Positions 41,160-45,516 of a stretch of 45,516 nucleotides of DNA are shown here, piece by piece. The translations under genes and the position numbers were made by a program. The stretch spans positions 1-45,516 of IMG/VR virus record IMGVR_UViG_3300034072_000779. One strand, given 5' to 3'. The DNA comes from a virus. Position 1 is the stretch's first letter, and each line of letters starts with the position of its first letter. The notes below the pieces were generated by a model. That model had not been told where the DNA came from. It saw nothing but the letters and a program-made list of their open reading frames with translations, and ran no database searches.

Positions 41160-41599
41160 CGTACCGAGTGCGCCGTGCGGACATCACGGACGCACTGGTC
41201 GTGCAGTGCATACGCTTGTTGATCGACGACTGTTTCCCACCGGGCACACTCGCTGACAACGCAAGGACGCCGAAGGACGGCGTGTGGTGGCTCGTGTGGC
41301 GCGGCTCCGAGGCTGTAGCGTTCACCGGCATCAAGGAGAGCACGGTTTACCCTGGCAACGGGTACATAGCACTGCAGGGCGTCGTACCGAAACACCGAGG
41401 GCAGCAGCTACAGCTCCGCATGATCAGGGTAGCTCAACGTTATGCGCAGTCTCAAGGATGGGCAGAGCTGATCACTGAAACGATCCACGACAACGCACGC
41501 AGCGGCAACACCATGATCCGAGCCGGCTTCAAGATGTTCGCACCTGTTCACCCTTGGAACAACGCGCCAGTGTGCTACTGGAGAAAGGTCGTGCAGTGA
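41156..41599 (+). CDS. GNAT-family acetyltransferase
   Basis: 147 aa from GTG (GTGA overlap). VRRADITDALVV start, core GYIALQGVVPKHRGQQLQLRMIRVAQRYAQSQGWAELITETIHDNARSGNTMIRAGFKMF: the RGQQLQ replaces the usual R-G-x-G-x-G/A acetyl-CoA loop, so acetyl-CoA binding may be altered. GNATs next to terminase genes are found in a number of podoviruses; substrate unknown. Confidence 0.82.
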   Translation: MTYRVRRADITDALVVQCIRLLIDDCFPPGTLADNARTPKDGVWWLVWRGSEAVAFTGIKESTVYPGNGYIALQGVVPKHRGQQLQLRMIRVAQRYAQSQGWAELITETIHDNARSGNTMIRAGFKMFAPVHPWNNAPVCYWRKVVQ

Positions 41600-42753
41600 T
41601 CGACCCTCGACTCAAAGAGTGGGCTACGCCGAAGCAGTGCGAGTACATCGACAAGGTCAACGAACTCGGCAGCCATAAGAAAGCTGCGAGGCACTTCGGC
41701 GTCAGATCACAGACTGTCGACGAGGTCGTCAAGGTCGTCAAGCGCAAGGCCGCACGCGCAGGCTACGCGCCCGAGGCCGACATGCACCGCGCGACGGTTG
41801 CACCGTTCGTCGTCAAAGGCACGAGCACGCTCTACGACAAAGACGGCAACATGGCCGCGCAGTGGGTCAAGACCACGGTCGATCGCGAGCAGGTCGAGCG
41901 GGCCGTGCGTGCTGCGGTCGATGCGCTGATGCTCGATGTGCCACGAACGAATCCGCTGCCCTCACCCAAGTCGACACTCGCTGACCTGTGCAATCTCTAC
42001 ACGATCACCGACTACCACGTCGGGATGCGAGCATGGGCGCCGGAGACAGGCGAGGATTGGGACTTGGACATCGCAGAGCGCGTGCTGCTCTCCGCGTTCA
42101 CGCACGCAGTCAAGAACTCACCGAAAGCAGGTACCGCAGTCGTCAACCAGTTGGGTGACTTCCTGCACTTCGATTCGCTGTCACCAGTGACACCGATGTC
42201 AGGCCACCTGCTCGATGCCGACTCGCGATACGCGAAGGTGATTCAGGTGGCGACACGGTTGCTCCGACGCATCATCACGATGGCGCTGGAGACGCACGAG
42301 CACGTCGTCGTGCTGCTCGCCGAGGGCAACCACGACACCGCATCGAGCGTGTGGCTGCGCCACCTCTTCGGCCTGCTCTACGAGAACGAGCCGCGCGTGA
42401 AGGTCATCGACAGCGAGTTGCCGTACTACGTGCACCAGCACGGCAAGACGATGCTCGCCTTCCATCACGGCCACCTCGCGAAGAACGCACAACTGCCGCT
42501 GCTCTTCGCGGCTCGCTTCCCCGAGGTGTGGGGCACGAGCACGAAGCGCTACGTGCACGTCGGCCATTGGCACCACGTCGAGGAGAAGGAGCACGCCGGC
42601 ATGAAGGTCGTGCAGCACGCGACCCTCGCAGCAGCCGACGCCTACGCATCGCGGCACGGCTACCTCTCGCAGCGCGAGTTGACGGTCATCACCTACCACA
42701 AGCAGTTCGGCCAGGTCGCACGCACCACGGTGTGCCCTGAGATGTTCGAGTAA
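41596..42753 (+). CDS. HTH-metallophosphoesterase
   Basis: 385 aa from GTG 41596 (GTGA overlap, GAGAAAGG upstream). N-terminal helix-turn-helix (TPKQCEYIDKVNELGSHKKAARHFGVRSQTVDEVV) then a calcineurin-type phosphoesterase with all blocks: TDYHVG (D139, H141), QLGDFLH, EGNHD (G244-D247), FHHGH and GHWHH. Encoded between TerS and TerL, as in several podoviruses; it may process DNA or nucleotides during packaging. The fusion with HTH suggests it acts on DNA. Confidence 0.88.
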   Translation: MIDPRLKEWATPKQCEYIDKVNELGSHKKAARHFGVRSQTVDEVVKVVKRKAARAGYAPEADMHRATVAPFVVKGTSTLYDKDGNMAAQWVKTTVDREQVERAVRAAVDALMLDVPRTNPLPSPKSTLADLCNLYTITDYHVGMRAWAPETGEDWDLDIAERVLLSAFTHAVKNSPKAGTAVVNQLGDFLHFDSLSPVTPMSGHLLDADSRYAKVIQVATRLLRRIITMALETHEHVVVLLAEGNHDTASSVWLRHLFGLLYENEPRVKVIDSELPYYVHQHGKTMLAFHHGHLAKNAQLPLLFAARFPEVWGTSTKRYVHVGHWHHVEEKEHAGMKVVQHATLAAADAYASRHGYLSQRELTVITYHKQFGQVARTTVCPEMFE

Positions 42754-42770
42754 CCACGAAAGGGCATGAC

Positions 42771-42968
42771 ATGAACACGTTTCTCTTGGTGGCGATGCTG
42801 GTATCCGCGCACGGCTACGAGATGATCGGTGCGGCTCCCGCGAAGACGCAGGCCGAGTGCGAGGCCGTTCGACAGGCCATCCTCTCGGACACGTACGGCA
42901 AGATGGTGCCGGGGCAGCAGTTCGTCGTCTCGTGCGTGCCGATCATCACTGCGGGCTCGGGTGTGTGA
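42771..42968 (+). CDS. Small exported or membrane-linked protein
   Basis: 65 aa. Short hydrophobic start (MNTFLLVAMLVSAHG) that could be a signal or anchor, then CEAVRQAILSDTYG and FVVSCVPI with two Cys suited to a disulfide in the periplasm. Precedes TerL and overlaps its GTG start (GTGTGA). AAAGGGCATGAC upstream provides a modest ribosome site. Unknown function. Confidence 0.68.
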   Translation: MNTFLLVAMLVSAHGYEMIGAAPAKTQAECEAVRQAILSDTYGKMVPGQQFVVSCVPIITAGSGV

Positions 42969-45516
42969 CGTATACCGCAGCGCAAATCGCGGAACTGCTG
43001 CCCTACCTGACGGAAGACGAGAAGCGCACAGTCAACCGCATCCTCGCAGTGGCGCCGGTATGGGCACCGCTGCCGGGGCCGCAGACCGCGGCGTACTACG
43101 CAACGGCTGACGTCGTCGGGTACGGCGGCGCGGCCGGTGGTGGAAAAGGCTTAGGTACCGATACCGAGATCGCCACGCCGCGCGGGTGGACGACGATGGG
43201 CGACGTGCAGCCGGGCGACAAGGTCTTCGACGAACAGGGCGAGCCGTGCAACGTCTTGGCCGTCAGCGAGGTACATAACCGACCGTGCTATCGCCTGACG
43301 TTCGACGACGACACACAGGTCGTCACCGACGACATGCACAGGTGGTTGACCTACGACTCGAAAGAACTCGCCGCACTCACGAGGCGCGATCCTGAGTGGC
43401 GCGCGGCTCGCAGGGCTAGACGACCGTCGAATGCGAAGGGCAACAAGTCCGCGGCGTTCGTCGCAGCGATCAGCAAAGCCAATGCAACACGGGTCGCTAC
43501 CCAGCCCGCGCCGACAGGTACCGTGCGCACCACGCCGCAGATATGCGACACGGTCAAGGTAAGAGGGCGAGCCAACCACGCCGTGCCTGTAACGCGACCG
43601 TTGTTCCTTCCCAGCGCGGACCTGCCGATCCCGCCTTACGTGCTCGGCGTGTGGCTTGGCGATGGTTCGCAAAACAGTGGCAGGGTTGCGGGCATAGACG
43701 ATGAGGTGTGGCATTGCGTAGAGGCGCACGGCTATAAGGTGTCTCACCATAAGGCGAAGGTGTCGCACTGCGTTCTTGGCTTGCAGACACAGCTACGAGC
43801 GGCGGGCCTGCTCGACAACAAGCACGTACCAGAAGCGTACATGCACGCCTCCATCCCGCAACGCCTGGCCCTGCTGCAGGGCCTTATGGACACGGACGGG
43901 CACGCTGCAGAGGACGGAGGCTGCGAGTTCGTCAACACGCGAAAGCACCTGTCTGAAGCTGTCTACGACTTGGTGGTGAGCCTCGGCGTGAAGGCGACGA
44001 TACGCGAGGGCCTCGCGAAGTTGAACGGCAGGGACTGCGGCTCGAAGTGGTCGGTGCGTTTCACCACGAACCTGCCGGTGTTTCGCCTCCCGCGCAAGGT
44101 GGCGCGCTTGAAGCAGCGGACCCGGCGGACGCAGAAGATGCGCTACATCGTGGCGTGCGAGCCCGTCCCTAGCGTCCCTACGAAGTGCATCGAGGTGGAC
44201 AGCCCTTCTCGGCTCTTCCTGATAACCCGAGCGCTGATCCCTACCCACAACAGCGATCTCGGCATCGGCAAGGCACTGACACAGCACCAGAGGAGCGCGA
44301 TCTTCCGACGTGAGGCCACACAGCTCACCGGCATCATCGACAGGCTGGCCGAGATACTCGGGGATCGTGACGGCTACAACGGGCAGGAGCGCATCTGGCG
44401 CGCTGCCGGCCCGCGCAAGGTGCAGCTTGAGTTCGGCTCGGTGCCGAACGCAGGAGACGAGCGCAAGTATCAGGGACGACCGAAGGACTTCCTGATGCTC
44501 GACGAGACGACGAACTTCCTGGAGCAGCAGGTCCGCTTCCTGATGGGTTGGGTGCGAACCACTGACCCGAAGCAGCGCTGCCAAGTGTTCATGCCTTTCA
44601 ACCCGCCGACGAACGCGGAAGGCCGGTGGGTGATCCCGTTCTTCGCACCGTGGCTGGATAAGAACCATCCGGTACCCGCAGCACCGGGCGAGGAACGCTA
44701 CTTCGTGGTGATGGATGGCGTCGAGCGTGAGTGGTATGACGGCACGCCGTTCACGTACAAGGGCGAACTCATCACGCCGCAGTCGCGCACCTTCATCGCG
44801 TCACGCGTGACCGATAACCCATTCCTAGTTGGGACAGGCTATATGGCGACACTGCAAGCACTACCCGAACCACTGCGCAGCCAGATGCTGTATGGCGACT
44901 TCACTGCCGGCATGGAGGACTCACCGTGGCAGGTGATCCCGACGGCCTGGGTCGAGGAGGCGATGCGCCGATGGGAGAAGAAGGTCACCAAGCCGCGCAT
45001 GGACTCGATGGGCATCGACGTCGCGCGGGGAGGGCAGGACAACACAGTCATCGCCAAGAGGCACGGCGACTGGTTCGATGAGTTGCTCGCGTACCCCGCA
45101 ACGCAGACACCGGACGGCCCGACGGTGGCCGCGCTCGCACTGGCCAACCGCCGGGACAAGGCGCCGATACACATCGACGTCATCGGTGTCGGTGCGAGCC
45201 CGTACGACTTCCTTCGCGCCGCGCCTGCACAGGTGATCGGTGTGAACTTCGCCAACAGCGCGAGCGAGTCGGACAAGTCGGGCACGCTGCAGTTCGCGAA
45301 CATGCGGGCGCAGTGTTGGTGGAAGTTGCGCGAAGCGCTGGACCCGGCCAACAACCGCGCGATCGCGCTGCCGCCTGACAGCCGGCTACTCGCCGACCTC
45401 TGTGCCCCGACGTGGTTCCCGCGCGGCAAGATGATCTACGTCGAGAGCCGCGAAGAGATCATCAAGCGCATCGGCCGCAGCCCTGACTACGGCACAGCCG
45501 TGATCCTCGCACTGAT
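42965..45516 (+). CDS. terL: Terminase large subunit precursor interrupted by an intein (runs into position 1)
   Basis: Frame from GTG 42965 through the window end and on to 212. The N-terminal extein ends GYGGAAGGGK (Walker A lysine 61); the intein occupies 43148-44251; then SDLGIGKALTQHQRS completes the P-loop. Walker B is DFLMLDE (near precursor residue 508); the nuclease begins GIDVARGGQDNTV (near 682) with IHIDVIGVGAS further on. The mature protein of about 510 aa is the ATP-driven packaging motor and headful or site-specific nuclease. GTG overlaps the preceding stop; no ATG fits. The P-loop is split, so ATP hydrolysis should be impossible before splicing. Confidence 0.94.
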   Translation, partial: MTYTAAQIAELLPYLTEDEKRTVNRILAVAPVWAPLPGPQTAAYYATADVVGYGGAAGGGKGLGTDTEIATPRGWTTMGDVQPGDKVFDEQGEPCNVLAVSEVHNRPCYRLTFDDDTQVVTDDMHRWLTYDSKELAALTRRDPEWRAARRARRPSNAKGNKSAAFVAAISKANATRVATQPAPTGTVRTTPQICDTVKVRGRANHAVPVTRPLFLPSADLPIPPYVLGVWLGDGSQNSGRVAGIDDEVWHCVEAHGYKVSHHKAKVSHCVLGLQTQLRAAGLLDNKHVPEAYMHASIPQRLALLQGLMDTDGHAAEDGGCEFVNTRKHLSEAVYDLVVSLGVKATIREGLAKLNGRDCGSKWSVRFTTNLPVFRLPRKVARLKQRTRRTQKMRYIVACEPVPSVPTKCIEVDSPSRLFLITRALIPTHNSDLGIGKALTQHQRSAIFRREATQLTGIIDRLAEILGDRDGYNGQERIWRAAGPRKVQLEFGSVPNAGDERKYQGRPKDFLMLDETTNFLEQQVRFLMGWVRTTDPKQRCQVFMPFNPPTNAEGRWVIPFFAPWLDKNHPVPAAPGEERYFVVMDGVEREWYDGTPFTYKGELITPQSRTFIASRVTDNPFLVGTGYMATLQALPEPLRSQMLYGDFTAGMEDSPWQVIPTAWVEEAMRRWEKKVTKPRMDSMGIDVARGGQDNTVIAKRHGDWFDELLAYPATQTPDGPTVAALALANRRDKAPIHIDVIGVGASPYDFLRAAPAQVIGVNFANSASESDKSGTLQFANMRAQCWWKLREALDPANNRAIALPPDSRLLADLCAPTWFPRGKMIYVESREEIIKRIGRSPDYGTAVILAL
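43148..44251 (+). mobile_element. Class 3-type intein with LAGLIDADG endonuclease in TerL
   Basis: 368 aa. Starts with Gly, not Cys/Ser: GLGTDTEIATPRGWTTMGDVQPGD (block A). Block B is TDDMHRWLT with H64 and W66. Block F has C347 (TKCIEVDSPSRLFLI). Block G is PTHN with T366, H367 and N368, followed by Ser +1. W66-C347-T366 is the triplet that defines class 3 inteins, which lack the N-terminal nucleophile and use the block F Cys. Two LAGLIDADG motifs, VLGVWLGDG (165-173) and LLQGLMDTDG (242-251), mark a homing endonuclease. Flanking joins GGGK/S are the terminase P-loop. Confidence 0.9.
45390..45516. repeat. Right copy of 127-bp end overlap
   Basis: Identical to 1-127 and part of the same TerL frame. 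See the left copy: closes the genome to a circle of about 45,389 bp. Confidence 0.93.

Noticed and set aside
43271-43282. GGTACATAACCG in the intein as a sixth late-motif copy
   Set aside because: Lacks the two central bases GC, lies inside the intein coding sequence and is not ahead of any gene start.

Overview
This window is a complete circular assembly of a double-stranded DNA tailed phage. The first 127 bases (1-127) are repeated exactly as the last 127 (45390-45516), so the closed molecule is about 45,389 bp and the ends fall inside the large terminase gene. The structural genes match the Bordetella phage BPP-1 type of podovirus: podoviral portal, Bbp19-like protein, scaffold, BPP-1-type major capsid protein, Bbp16-like cement protein, tail tubular proteins A and B, and three internal/ejection proteins, one of 2851 aa. 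I see no integrase, excisionase, CI-type repressor, reverse transcriptase, RNA polymerase gene, tRNA or CRISPR array, so a strictly lytic phage is most likely. The host is not identifiable from sequence alone. The high GC content and the GTA-type three-TM holin suggest a GC-rich proteobacterium (inference).

Layout. Rightward late genes run from about 40495 through the end, across the junction, to 25216. The order is HTH protein, terminase small subunit, GNAT, HTH-metallophosphoesterase, small exported protein, large terminase with intein; then a gp13-like GNAT-fold protein, portal, a fibre-like gene in an AT-rich island, capsid genes closed by a strong terminator (7755-7783), tail tube genes, ejection proteins, tail fibre, and lysis genes (M15 endolysin, holin). 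Leftward early/replication genes run from 36494 down to 25327 as one tightly overlapping operon. They include a DUF2800 Cas4/RecB-like nuclease, an Enc34-type ssDNA-binding protein, a family A DNA polymerase split into two overlapping ORFs, a VRR-NUC nuclease, a SNF2-type helicase, an endonuclease VII-type HNH protein, a DUF5664 protein and a TraR/DksA zinc finger. A short rightward early cluster (36801-39659) is driven by a near-consensus sigma-70 promoter and ends in an AEP primase / RecA-like helicase. One leftward gene (39656-40234) meets it tail to tail.

Features that stand out. (1) A 13-bp motif, GGTACGCATRACS, occurs five times, only on the + strand, each 26-43 bp before the first gene of a late module; it is a candidate late promoter or regulator site. 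(2) A 368-aa intein with LAGLIDADG motifs sits between the P-loop Lys and Ser of the large terminase and carries class 3 (W-C-T) intein signatures. (3) DNA polymerase is split by an ATGA overlap between the TGR motif and motif A. (4) A long imperfect inverted repeat lies upstream of the polymerase genes. (5) Repeated TGCAACAC elements and a hairpin precede the late switch region. (6) The 2851-aa ejection protein carries embedded GNAT-like, DUF3293-like and HEAGH zincin-like modules. (7) Several AT-rich islands interrupt the otherwise GC-rich genome.
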